NCBI RefSeq assembly: GCF_002079055.1
Contig: NC_047493.1
Coordinates: 124,001 to 188,000 of the forward strand
Source of the DNA: Saccharomyces paradoxus
Taxonomy: Eukaryota > Ascomycota > Saccharomycetes > Saccharomycetales > Saccharomycetaceae
DNA: 64,000 nt
Reading direction: 5' to 3'
The notes under the pieces were generated by a model that was given only the letters and a program-made list of their open reading frames with translations, searched no databases and was not told where the DNA came from. The translations under genes were made by a program, and so were the position numbers. Positions 40,222 to 50,701 of the stretch are shown here, piece after piece (within the stretch, counting starts at the first letter, position 1; the number at the start of each line of letters is the position of its first letter).

Positions 40222-42497
40222 ATTCTTCAAAGCTTCCTTTTTTATATGCGGAGTATGTGTGCAGCAATTTCAAGGCGTAGGGCTCGAATCGCCAGAGGCT
40301 CGAGCATTATATACTAGCGATTAGTAGTCTCTCCCTCTGGCTGACACCTGTCCTAACTATGTATGACGTTATATACCGCGCGGATAAGTAAGGTACACCC
40401 GCTCTTCGTATAATACCCGCACAAAAGATTCAGGGACCGGGTATGCTCAACGAAAAAATAGCCAAGGAGGAGCGTGGCCAAGGTTGTTGGAAGTCTTTCT
40501 CGGCGGGAACATACAGAGAAATAAAAACTGCCTTGTTCACTTTGCCATAGGAACGTTTTGTAAGCCGAGAATGACAGTGTTAGTTTTGAAGAACTCGTTG
40601 GAATATTTTTACAGAAGGATCTTTAAAAGGTCCGTTGTGATGGGGCGGGTGTAGACAAAATTTATCAACAAAATGCAATTTATCCGAGGCGCAGAAAATT
40701 AAAGGCGCTCCGACGGACCTTGGAGAGAAACTCCAAAAGCCTGTGATAGACAGACGAGGGTATTAAACGAGAATACCGCATTACATAAAAAGAATACACA
40801 GTGCACGACGTCTTCTACACAATGGCCATCGTTCGTGACTTCTCATTACTTGTTTAGCAATTACATTCCAAGAAACAGAAAATAAAGTAGCCACGCTTCT
40901 TGTGTCATAGTGGTTAAAAGCTCAAGTACATTGAAAATCTCCTGACTCTTGTGCGTCTCTCGCGTGGGTTATCGCCACCTAGGGAAAAATTGAATGGAGG
41001 CAGTGTTAGAATTGTAAAGAAATGGTAGAATGCTCTGATTACTTTCCATACCCAAAGCGTCCGTACTACCACTACCCATTGCCAGTGAGCGGTTTCTTGC
41101 TCATCAATATGTAGTGCAAGGGGACGGAATGTCCCCTGTACGTAGTGCTTTCTTTTGCTCTCGTAAAGAAGCCTACAAACGCCCCTTCCTTCCGCCCTTC
41201 GGCATCCACTGCCAACCGGGTGGGGGCTCAATGGATCTCATTGCTCTGGCCCTGAGAAGGCTTCTTTGAAATTCTCGGCTTAGGGCATCGAAGGATGAAG
41301 AATCTAACTAAAAATAAACGCCATTTTTTTGGGGGGCCGCAACGCGAAATGCCGACAAAAAACGCGAAACGCCGCACTGAAAAGGCGGTACCGCGCAAAA
41401 AAATACAAAAATGACAACAATACTGTCCTTTTTTTTCCTAAAGCAATTAACTGGAGAGTGAGGTTCTAGCATCTGGCCAACCCCTAAATTTTCCAATAAT
41501 TCCGAAGCGGGATATATTGCATCTGGTAATCTAGAAAGGCAATAAGAATAAGCAGCCCAGTACTATGTTGTGATAAAAAAATGAACATAATAAGGTTGGG
41601 GAAATGGTGGAAAAGGATGGTACACGCTTTCATGTAGCTAGAAAGATTTCAATGTTCTGAAGTACGGTCTGCGCTTATATGCGGTTATTTCCTGGACTAG
41701 ATCGGAGCCAATTAATATTAACGATTGCTTCTTGTTCTTTACCGTTTATGTATGTAGTATGCCCTTTTCATGTATAAAAGAAGGGTAATTTAAAAAACTT
41801 TATAATGATCCAGATTCCTTATTTTTTTCTTCTTTCGCTAGGTGTTTTACCCAGCTAAGACTAACCTTGTGGTTCAGATTACACTAGTATTGCCGTCCGA
41901 TATTACAATTCTAAAATCAGTTTTCTTGTGATCATTCTTTTTTTCTCTCTTGCCATTCTTAAACGTGGCCTACAAGAACTTCTTCTTCTTTCCTTGGTAG
42001 ACGTCTGTGTTAAAGGTATAGTTTTTCTTATATACAGGCCAAGAAAGCATAATAGGTGGTTCCTTTTCATTATATATCAAAAGCATTGAATATACTGAAC
42101 ACAATTCACATTTTAAGCCTTGGGTATTGTTGAATCAACATCAAGATCAGCCTATTTCATCATCTCCTTTATCTCTTCACACAAAAAAGAACAGGTAAAA
42201 AAAGTACAGATCTGCCACCCCCGAGAAGATCATTGACAAATCATTGATTGGCAACTCAAGTAATAAAAAACAAAGGTAACTAAATCAAGAAGTCAAGCGA
42301 TTTCAAATCACCCCGAATTTGGACGACAGATCAACAAGAGTCTGCTGCTACTACAACCGCCACTTTTACTATACTTATAATAAAAGCTAAAAAAACCCAA
42401 AAAAAGAAAATTTTCTTTCAACCCCCTCCCCAAAATATAGTAAAAAAGATTCATACGCAAGCTAACAAATCAATAACGATTTTTTCAGTTGCTCTTA
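40222..42497. other. Long TOS3-MPT5 divergent intergenic region
   Basis: This 2276-base region is unusually long for yeast. It holds the TOS3 promoter, a direct repeat with SBF-type cores at 41341-41374, and the long A/T-rich leader side of MPT5. The stretch about 40380-41300 is less AT-rich than typical intergenic DNA. The only sizeable frame (40914-41231, minus) opens with TTG, with no usable ATG until its last few codons, and has no domain. I see no tRNA or known small RNA, though an unannotated non-coding transcript is possible. Confidence 0.5.
41341..41374 (+). promoter_or_regulatory. Direct repeat with two SBF-type cores in the TOS3-MPT5 interval
   Basis: AACGCGAAATGCCG (41341-41354) and AACGCGAAACGCCG (41361-41374) are 13/14 identical and start 20 bases apart. 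Each holds CGCGAAA, a CRCGAAA SCB core. They lie about 1.1 kb from both TOS3 and MPT5. TOS3 was named as an SBF target, so function there is plausible but inferred. Confidence 0.5.
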
Positions 42498-45400
42498 TGG
42501 TATGTATTATCTCTCTCTTAATTCACATTTTTCTCTCAATATTTTGCTTCGCCAATGGAGTATAAGCTTTAATGGAACCTTCTAACAGCGAATAATATAA
42601 TAGCCGGAATCCAACTTCAATGAGCTCAGCCTATCCACGCTCATTTTTTCAAGAGATCTATTAATCTCCGTTTATGTCGTATGGAATTTCCCATATTTGA
42701 CCCTACCTTATTTCTCGAATATGCCTATAAGGATTTCCTGAAACAAGGGCTTCGGGAAAGAGGCGCCTCAGGCAAAAATTGAGCAAAAAAAAAAAGAAAA
42801 GATTCGAAGATCTATGAAAAATTTATGCAGATTCGTTGAGAGTTATAAGGATTTTACTCTTTATGGCTATAGGTTTCATTCTAAAATCAAGCATAAATTT
42901 TGTACTTTGTCTTCCTCTTTTCTTGTCCTCTTTTTTTGCCATTCTCTGTCGCCATTGAAGTCGATCTTTAAAGATAGATTTTACTCTTGATTCTCACATC
43001 ATCTCAAGCGACCTGGACACTGTACATGGTTGTGATTGTTCTCATTTTCAGTTGTTGAAATTGATCCTAGGCTTACTACTCCAAAATCGGCTCTACATAG
43101 ACCTTATTTTTGCGGTTGCACTTTACTAACACAACACTCTTTTAATTAATCAGATCAATAACGAACCTTTTTTATCTGCCGACTCAGCTTCGATTTTAAC
43201 TACGTCTACATCAAATAACTCCTTAATGTCTTACAATCACCAGCCTCAACTATCTATTAACTCTGTCCAATCACTCTTGGAGCCCGTGACCCCTCCGCCT
43301 TTGGCCCAGATGAACAACAAGAGAAACCACCAGAAGGCTCATTCGCTTGATCTCTCCGGTTTTAATCAGTTCATATCATCTACACAATCTCCCTTGGCTT
43401 TGATGAATAGCACATCGACTTCGAATTCTGCTAATGCATTCTCCCCTAATCCTAATGCTGCTAGCAACTCTACTGGTCTTTCAGCCTCTATGGCAAATCC
43501 TCCAGCCATTCTTCCATTAATCAATGAGTTTGACCTGGACATGGATGATCCTAAGAGAAAATTAAGCAATGATTTCACGGTTGTTGCTCCTGCTAACTCT
43601 GGCGTCAATACTTCCAGTTTAACTATGGAAACACCATCCTCTTCAGTGACTCCTGCAGCATCTCTCAGAAATTTCAGCAACAATAATAACACTGCCTCTA
43701 AATGTGGAGTGGATAATTCATCATTTGGTTTGAGTAGCTCTACATCTTCGTCTATGGTCGAAATAAATGCCCTCCCCCTTAGAGATTTGGATTATATCAA
43801 ACTTGCCACTGATCAATTTGGTTGCCGTTTCCTTCAAAAAAAATTAGAAACTCCTAGCGAATCCAATATGGTGAGAGACTTGATGTATGAACAAATTAAG
43901 CCGTTTTTCTTGGATCTTATTTTGGATCCATTCGGTAACTATTTGGTTCAAAAACTATGCGATTATTTAACTGCTGAACAAAAGACACTATTAATACAAA
44001 CAATATATCCAAACGTTTTCCAAATATCTATCAATCAATACGGAACTCGTTCTTTACAGAAAATTATAGACACCGTCGATAACGAAGTTCAAATCGATCT
44101 TATTATCAAGGGATTTTCTCAAGAATTTACTTCGATTGAACAAGTTGTTACTTTGATAAACGATTTAAATGGTAACCATGTGATTCAAAAATGTATTTTC
44201 AAATTCTCGCCATCAAAATTTGGCTTTATCATAGATGCTATTGTAGAACAAAATAACATTATCACCATTTCTACTCATAAACACGGTTGTTGTGTACTAC
44301 AAAAACTGCTCAGCGTTTGTACTTTACAACAAATTTTCAAAATTTCTGTGAAAATTGTGCAGTTTTTACCTGGATTAATTAACGATCAGTTCGGTAATTA
44401 TATCATCCAATTCTTATTAGATATCAAAGAATTGGACTTTTATTTGTTGGCTGAGTTATTCAATCGTTTATCCAATGAATTATGTCAATTATCTTGTTTG
44501 AAATTCTCCTCAAATGTCGTGGAAAAATTCATTAAGAAATTATTTAGAATCATCACTGGATTCATTATTAATAATAGTCGGGGGGCCTCCCAAAGGACTG
44601 CAGTCGCTTCTGATGACGTTGTCAATGCTTCTATGAACATTCTTTTGACTACTATTGATATATTTACTGTCAACTTGAATGTTCTAATAAGGGATAATTT
44701 TGGTAATTATGCACTACAAACGTTACTAGACGTTAAGAACTATTCCCCTCTGCTTTCTTACAACAAAAATGGTAATGCAATTGGGCAAAATACCTCTAGT
44801 ACATTGAATTATGGTAACTTTTGTAATGATTTTTCATTAAAAATTGGGAACTTAATCGTCCTTACCAAAGAATTACTTCCAAGTATTAAAACCACATCTT
44901 ATGCAAAGAAAATTAAGTTGAAAGTTAAAGCTTATGCAGAAGCAACAGGTATACCATTTACTGACATATCTCCTCAAGCCAGTGCAGTGAGTCATAACAA
45001 TTTCCAAACGATTAACAATGAAAATAAGAACCCTAATAACAAAAACAGTCATAATCATAATCATAATCATAATCATAATCATAACCACAATAACAATAAC
45101 AATAATAATCAAAAGAGTCATACCCGTCATTTTTCCTTACCAGCTAATGCTTATCATAGAAGAAGTAACAGCTCTGTAACCAATAATTTTTCAAACCAAT
45201 ATGCACAAGATCAGAAAATTCATTCTCCGCAACAAATTATGAACTTCAACCAAAACGCATATCCCTCGATGGGAGCACCTTCTTTCAATTCTCAAACTAA
45301 CCCACCATTAGTTAGCCATAATTCGTTACAAAACTTCGACAATCGCCAGTTTGTAAATTTAATGGCACACCCAAATCCCACTGCACCAATCCATTCGTTC

Positions 45401-45730
45401 TCGTCATCTAACATTGCCAATGTGAATCCTTCTGTTTCGAGAGGATTTAAGCAGCCTGGGTTTACAATGAACGAGACTGACAAGATCAGTGCTAATCATT
45501 TCTCTCCATACTCTAGTGCAAATAGTCAAAACTTCAACGAATCATTTGTGCCTCGTATGCCATATCAAACGGAAGGCGCAAACTGGGATTCAAGTTTGTC
45601 AATGAAGTCACAGCATATTGGCCAAGGGCCATATAGTCAAGTCAATATGAGCCGCAACGCTAGTGTTTCCAATATGCCAGCCATGAATACTGCTAGAACA
45701 TCTGATGAACTTCAATTCACTTTACCATGA
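42498..45730 (+). CDS. MPT5: Mpt5 (Puf5), PUF-family RNA-binding repressor (spliced)
   Basis: Coding exons are 42498-42500 (the ATG alone) and 43154-45730. The intron is 42501-43153 (653 bases). Joining gives MINNEPFLSADSASIL... of 859 residues, exactly the S. cerevisiae length. The next in-frame ATG at 43226 would lose 25 residues. Mpt5 binds UGUA-N4-UA elements in 3'UTRs (for example HO) and recruits Ccr4-Not for decay and repression; it affects mating-type switching, ageing and cell-wall integrity. PUF repeats cover about residues 205-620, with cores such as DQFGCRFLQKKL, DPFGNYLVQKL, NQYGTRSLQKI, DLNGNHVIQKC, HKHGCCVLQKL and DQFGNYIIQFL. The tail is Asn-rich with a His-Asn tract. Confidence 0.97.
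42501..43153 (+). other. MPT5: MPT5 intron
   Basis: The intron starts GTATGTATT directly after the ATG, has a perfect TACTAAC branch point at 43124-43130, and ends AATCAG at 43153. Splicing puts ATC AAT AAC in frame after the ATG and restores 25 N-terminal residues present in S. cerevisiae. Confidence 0.93.
45050..45085 (+). repeat. CATAAT hexamer array coding His-Asn in MPT5
   Basis: About six tandem CATAAT hexamers encode (His-Asn) pairs, followed by an AAY-rich asparagine run. The tract lies in the disordered C-terminal region and is likely length-variable. Confidence 0.85.
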
Positions 45731-45768
45731 TACTTTTTTCTTTTTCTTTCTTTTTCTTCCCTCCATAC

Positions 45769-45778
45769 TGTATAAATA
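45769..45778 (+). promoter_or_regulatory. MPT5: Puf5-type element in the MPT5 3'UTR
   Basis: TGTATAAATA fits the UGUA-N4-UA pattern bound by Mpt5/Puf5. It lies 39 bases after the MPT5 stop codon, on the sense strand. It could allow autoregulation; this is inferred from the motif. Confidence 0.45.
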
Positions 45779-45977
45779 TTTTGCGCAGAAATCAAAGACA
45801 AAAAAAATAATAAACAATGAAAAAGAAAAAAATTCGAGAAGCAACGACATCCTAATAGGGTCCCAAAATTTGAGCCAGAAAGGTTGAGCAATCTATTGCC
45901 ATATTTATATTTTTGTATTCTGTTTCCGAACGTATCCTAAATCTCTCTACCCTTGCTGGGTTAGCATTGCTCCCTAC

Positions 45978-46012
45978 CAAAATGATTTAATTTTTTTTTC
46001 TAAATCATTTTG
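45978..46012 (+). other. Perfect 12-bp inverted repeat downstream of MPT5
   Basis: CAAAATGATTTA (45978-45989) and TAAATCATTTTG (46001-46012) are exact reverse complements separated by 11 bases, mostly T. The RNA could form a stable hairpin about 250 bases past the MPT5 stop. A smaller hairpin (ATTGTCC, CTTA, GGACAAT) follows at 46161-46178. Confidence 0.85.
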
Positions 46013-46589
46013 TCAACGATATTTTTTATTTTAACTTCCTCATCTTTTGAACTTACGCCCAACTATTATTTTATTCATTCATTAATTAAGTAATCCATTC
46101 ATTCATTCATTCATTCAGCTTTCTTTTTGTCTATTACTGTCATTTTATTTTCAAATTCAAATTGTCCCTTAGGACAATAATGTGTTAAAATATCCATTCG
46201 CTCAAGCATTTTTAATAAATAGGAAAATACCGTTTGTTTTTCTTTGTCATTTGTATAAAATTTTCTACTGGTTCCTGTCTTGGTTGGCTTTATTATATTT
46301 AGGTTTAACTTGTACTAACAATGATACATATTTGTATATTTTATTATAATCTCATCTATCTATATATCAAAACCGTTAAGCTACTTAAAATGGAAAGTCT
46401 CACCAAGAAAGCATTATGCTATAACACAAAATGTCCTTTTCAACTACTGCATAATAAATCATCATATTTGGTTCTTGATCGCTAATCAACTGGGACTTAG
46501 TGTTTAATAATTTAAAGGTTACATATGTAAATGTATGAATGCAAAGTGTGTGCTATATATTTATAAAGCGAAAATCGCAGCTGAATGAG

Positions 46590-48257
46590 CTAAACCAAAG
46601 CGGACGTTACGAGGACGTTGGCCCCATTATAAGGACTATCTTCTCTTCGGATTAAGCAGCATACTTTTTGAGAAAGTACCTCTTCAGAAATATCGTGAGG
46701 TGAAGTATCATTCTGTCTACATAGAGTTCCTACAGTACCACGCATTTTTACGTGCATTGACGGCATGAACGCCGAGTGTAGGTGTATAAATTCAGACTGA
46801 GGGTTTTCTAACCTACAGTAGTCTTTCATAACTCTTATTGGATACAGGGTGATATTTCCACCTTCAGATTTTTCGTAGCCAAGATTTCCAGATAAAACAG
46901 TACAAAATACCTCGAAATCACCCTTGCCATTCCTAGCACTTGTAGAACCATAAATGAAGTAGCGTCCATCATCCGACACCTCAAAGATTTCTGTATCTTT
47001 AGTCACGTTTAAGAACTTAGTTTTGAAAGATATAACCGGTTTTTCAGCCAAGGTGTCCTCCAGAAACGTATCTGCGATAATTAGTTGTTGCACATCCTCT
47101 TTTTCTGCCATTCCAGACATAATTATTAGTCCCTTATTATTCAAAGCTTTTATGGAAACAATAGATTTCAAGAAACTTCTGATAGGTTGATTTTGTCTTT
47201 TCAGCGTCATATCGTTGGTCCTAAGGCACTGTAATAATGTCATATTCGTAATATTGCTGAAGGTCATTGCCATAGAATCGCCATTTCTATATCCAATATA
47301 AAACACAGCGGAGTTCGACTTTTTTGGTGGTAATAAAGCATCTCCTTGGAGACGAAATGATAAAGAAGTAATGTCACTCCTTTTTTTGGATTTCCTTGAG
47401 CTTCTTCCAGGAAAAAAAACATATGGATTAGGGAAGGTCTCGGGAACAAAATCATAAAAATGACAGCAATCATTTACGGTAACAATCAATGTGTCTCCAA
47501 CAACGAGAGAATCATGCACTTGGCAATTTTCTTTGAGTTTGACTTGACGAACTTTAAGCAGTTTTAGTGAAGAAGGATCTTGCATGAATATGGCAAAGGT
47601 ATGCACGTTAGATCTGGAATTAATATTATGATAAAAATAATGGCTCGGCCCTTCCTTGGCCGCAATTGTTCTCTCAAGTTTCATTGTTTTGAACAAATCA
47701 GTCGGCTCAGACTTATATTTTAGCACAGGATTGAATTCAGCCATGGAAAAGCCTATAAAGAAATTTTCTTCGGAACAATTATCGAGGGACGAAAATCCTA
47801 CGATGTAACCCTTGCTTGTTGCAAATGCTAGTTTATTTTGATAAGATCCTTCTTGGGTAACTAATAAGATATAATTTGCTAATACTCCTATCTGCATGAT
47901 GTTTGGAACATTAAGTGATTTTGTGGTGATAGAACGATGTGAGTTGTGACCTTCACTATGAGAATGGAATGCATACTGCATGCCTAGACCAATTATGTAC
48001 TTTTCATATGGTAAAGGTCGAAAAGCCCGTTCCAACGGATTTAGAAGACTGATCTTATACTTTTGCAATGTTTGCTGACGTTTTCTCTTTATTATAAATA
48101 ATTCTTTATCGTATCTTGCCTGAACAGATTGTCGCTTTATATTATCTTTACTGTACTGGCTCGTTGTTCCTGGGGTGGGAATGCTTCGATTTTCAGATAT
48201 GCGAAAATAGCGTCGCCGTTCTCTATCATAGTAAAACCCGGGCAAGTTAGGTACCAT
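46590..48257 (-). CDS. Uncharacterised protein YGL176C, DCAF4-like N-terminus
   Basis: The ATG at 48257 gives 555 residues, about the S. cerevisiae length of 554. No function is established there. Residues about 5-20 read LPGFYYDRERRRYFRI, followed by a Lys/Arg-rich helix. This resembles the N-terminal LPGFYYD..NRYF motif of the WD40 proteins DCAF4/WDR21. The rest has beta-rich segments compatible with a divergent propeller (for example AVFYIGYRNGDSMAMTF, RYFIYGSTSARNGKGDFEVF). No membrane span or signal peptide is seen. The link to DCAF4 is my inference from motif and order, not a search result. Confidence 0.85.
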   Translation of the reverse strand: MVPNLPGFYYDRERRRYFRISENRSIPTPGTTSQYSKDNIKRQSVQARYDKELFIIKRKRQQTLQKYKISLLNPLERAFRPLPYEKYIIGLGMQYAFHSHSEGHNSHRSITTKSLNVPNIMQIGVLANYILLVTQEGSYQNKLAFATSKGYIVGFSSLDNCSEENFFIGFSMAEFNPVLKYKSEPTDLFKTMKLERTIAAKEGPSHYFYHNINSRSNVHTFAIFMQDPSSLKLLKVRQVKLKENCQVHDSLVVGDTLIVTVNDCCHFYDFVPETFPNPYVFFPGRSSRKSKKRSDITSLSFRLQGDALLPPKKSNSAVFYIGYRNGDSMAMTFSNITNMTLLQCLRTNDMTLKRQNQPIRSFLKSIVSIKALNNKGLIIMSGMAEKEDVQQLIIADTFLEDTLAEKPVISFKTKFLNVTKDTEIFEVSDDGRYFIYGSTSARNGKGDFEVFCTVLSGNLGYEKSEGGNITLYPIRVMKDYCRLENPQSEFIHLHSAFMPSMHVKMRGTVGTLCRQNDTSPHDISEEVLSQKVCCLIRREDSPYNGANVLVTSALV

Positions 48258-48456
48258 TTGTCAAAATTGTCTTCCTTGCTTTATGTGGTATTCATTTTTT
48301 CTTAGCCCTTTTTTTTGTTTCCCATTATTGTTCATCTTCTTGCCTTTTTTTTATTTTCTTCAGTTTTTCCCATATGCAAAGGAGAAACTCTTCCAATAAC
48401 AGCAACTAAAAAAAATGAAATTTGAAGAAATGAATGTAGAATGACGACTGCGGCAT

Positions 48457-49494
48457 TTAACATCTAGCATATATCTGCAGTAGTTTATCACTCCAGAAGA
48501 AACATCCATCGTCGACAATTCGATTCAATTGTTCCCTTTTGAATACATATTCTCTCTCGTACGGTGGGATCTTGTTGTTGCTTGCCATTAAAAACCTATA
48601 TTTCGTCTTTTTTCTGATGATTTCCTGAGATTTTTTTTTGTCCTCATTCCCTTCCTGGGTGGAGGGAAAGTCTAGTCTGCCAAACCCTGGTGGGGATTTC
48701 GATCTATTCCTCAAGTTATCGAACGCAAATTCGTAATCGGAATTTTGCGATTCCATCACTACCGACAGTGATCTGTGCTTAGAATCCTCCGGCTTACCAA
48801 CTTGGGCATAAAATCGCTCCAACTTTCTCCTTCCTCTCTTAACCGGGGCGATATCTTCATTTGGCCTAAAGTCTTCAAGGATCCAGGCTCGCTTTGTTAA
48901 AGGGTTCGTATTGAAGTCAAACAGTAAACTGTCCTTATCTTGTTTGTAAAAATTTGGCAAAGTAAATTCAGGTTTCTGTAGCTCTATTCCTAATATTTTT
49001 CTTGTTTTGTTCTCTTTATTATGATCTATCTCATGGATTACGGTATCAGAGCAATCTTCTAAATCACTTAAGTTACCAGGGCCGTTTAAAGGTGAACTAA
49101 ACTCTGAAATTTTCCGTTTGTTCTTACTGGGTGACATAGTAACCAGCGGTAATTGCACAGCGGTTTTATTTTCATTACGATGATGAAATTTTGGTGATTC
49201 TTTCTTTATGTCCTCATCAAACTGAGTAAGGATGAAATCTTCAGAATCTTGCTCACCTGCTCCTACTGACGACTGCGAAGATTGTTGAAGAACATTTTTT
49301 TGGTGACATACACTTTCAACCAATATACTGCTAGGTCCTTCGAAAACACATTTACTTCCATTTTGAAGTGCTTGGACACGTTTCGCTATTAGCGTAGTCA
49401 CGTCATGCTGCACATTTAATAGTTCATCGAGACTGAGCTTCTTGAGAATGGGTAAGCTTGACTTTAGATGCACATTTTCTTCATCAGTCACCAT
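48457..49494 (-). CDS. SAE2: Sae2, CtIP-family DNA-end resection factor
   Basis: The ATG at 49494 gives 345 residues, the S. cerevisiae length. The frame is open 28 codons further to a TTG, which I reject. Sae2 activates the Mre11 nuclease of MRX to clip protein-blocked ends, notably Spo11 in meiosis, and starts resection. The N-terminal helix (LKKLSLDELLNVQHDVTTLI) drives oligomerisation. The CDK-site block SKSPPGFGRLDFPST (key Ser near 267) and the conserved CtIP-like tail (IPPYEREYVFKREQLN, then FFWSDKLLQIYARC) are clear. The middle is disordered and diverged. Confidence 0.97.
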   Translation of the reverse strand: MVTDEENVHLKSSLPILKKLSLDELLNVQHDVTTLIAKRVQALQNGSKCVFEGPSSILVESVCHQKNVLQQSSQSSVGAGEQDSEDFILTQFDEDIKKESPKFHHRNENKTAVQLPLVTMSPSKNKRKISEFSSPLNGPGNLSDLEDCSDTVIHEIDHNKENKTRKILGIELQKPEFTLPNFYKQDKDSLLFDFNTNPLTKRAWILEDFRPNEDIAPVKRGRRKLERFYAQVGKPEDSKHRSLSVVMESQNSDYEFAFDNLRNRSKSPPGFGRLDFPSTQEGNEDKKKSQEIIRKKTKYRFLMASNNKIPPYEREYVFKREQLNRIVDDGCFFWSDKLLQIYARC

Positions 49495-49712
49495 CCCATA
49501 CACGAACACCTGATAACTTACAGCATAGAAGGAACTGCAGATTTGTGAACAACAACGATATTTACAATACGTAAACAAGAACGTAATTCAAGCTTTAAGG
49601 CTTTTTTGGACAGAACGCGCTTAAAAATGGCTTGAAGAAAACGGCATTCTAACTTGAATATGAAAGTTACCATTAAGACTCAAATGACGGAAGATAACAG
49701 AACATCAATTAC

Positions 49713-50510
49713 ATGGCATTGCATCAATATTTATCGGAAACTTATGGGCCCACAAAACCTAAGAATAAGACGAGAAAGAAGAAGAAAGAGTCAAAATCAG
49801 ACGCCAATTCTGACAAAAATTCATTAATAGTGAAAGAACGGTTAAGTATACTGCAACAAGAACAGAAGAAGTCAGGAGTTACTTCAATCAGCAAGTTTGG
49901 CAAACAGAACAGCAAGAATATATGGAAGAACTTGGAGACAAACGAGCTCTCCCATGCAATAACGCATTCCTCTACATCGTTAATTACTGGCTATAATAAC
50001 AAGAGCGATGTACAGGAAACGAGCACTCAAGAGCCACTTACCACAGTAGCAGGCAAACAGAAAACACGAGAAACCATATACAGAGACGCTCAAGGTCACA
50101 AAATACAAGAAAATTGCAAAATAGACAACTCCATTTCTAGCCGATCTAAATATGAAGATGACAAAGCCGCGGAAAGAGAACAATACCTGAGAACTTTAAA
50201 TATGGGAGACGTTCAAAAGCTAGGAATAAACGTAGATTCCCACGAGAAGAAAAGTCAAACATCCTCGAACCTGACGGTGGAAGATCCTGCAACGAGATTT
50301 ACACATGACGAAAAAGAGGTCATAAAAACGTCGTTACTGGGCCGCAAGCTTTATGATAAGGTAGCACCTGAGAACAGGTTTGCCATCACACCAGGATCAA
50401 GATGGGACGGTGTGCACAGATCAAATGGTTTTGAAGAAAAATGGTTTGCTAAGCAAAACGAGATCAATGAGAAGAGAGTACAAAGTTATACCTTACAAGA
50501 AGATTACTGA
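49713..50510 (+). CDS. BUD13: Bud13, RES-complex splicing factor
   Basis: The ATG at 49713 gives 265 residues, against 266 in S. cerevisiae. Bud13 with Snu17 and Pml1 forms the RES complex. It binds the activated spliceosome, aids splicing of weak introns (including some meiotic and mating-type transcripts) and limits leakage of pre-mRNA. A Lys-rich N-terminus (TKPKNKTRKKKKESK) is followed by a disordered middle. The conserved C-terminal part RFAITPGSRWDGVHRSNGFE binds Snu17. It is divergent from SAE2 across 218 bases and convergent with XRN1. Confidence 0.96.
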   Translation: MALHQYLSETYGPTKPKNKTRKKKKESKSDANSDKNSLIVKERLSILQQEQKKSGVTSISKFGKQNSKNIWKNLETNELSHAITHSSTSLITGYNNKSDVQETSTQEPLTTVAGKQKTRETIYRDAQGHKIQENCKIDNSISSRSKYEDDKAAEREQYLRTLNMGDVQKLGINVDSHEKKSQTSSNLTVEDPATRFTHDEKEVIKTSLLGRKLYDKVAPENRFAITPGSRWDGVHRSNGFEEKWFAKQNEINEKRVQSYTLQEDY

Positions 50511-50701
50511 AATGAATCAATACCTATAAACTATACAAAAAGCTTTGTGTAAAATACCCTTTGACAATCTCCATTTGGTGCGAGCTTTGTTTTTGTCAAG
50601 ACAAACAATTAAATACAAATACCAGTCTTTATATAGGTGTTAGATATTTACTATCATAGGAACCTCGAATATACTCTAAGTTTTTAGTCGTATCCTAATT
50701 C

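Larger units (their letters stand above)
45731..46589. other. MPT5-YGL176C convergent 3' region
   Basis: This 859-base, very AT-rich region contains the MPT5 3'UTR features listed separately and a CATT tetranucleotide run near 46094-46116 (five units). No support is seen for a counterpart of the dubious S. cerevisiae ORF YGL177W. Confidence 0.55.

Noticed and set aside
40914-41231. 105-codon minus-strand frame in the TOS3-MPT5 interval
   Set aside because: It begins with TTG, has no usable ATG until its last codons, and shows no domain.
46308-46322. TACTAAC on the plus strand after MPT5
   Set aside because: No matching GTATGT and AG pair joins it to any reading frame or leader. Likely chance.
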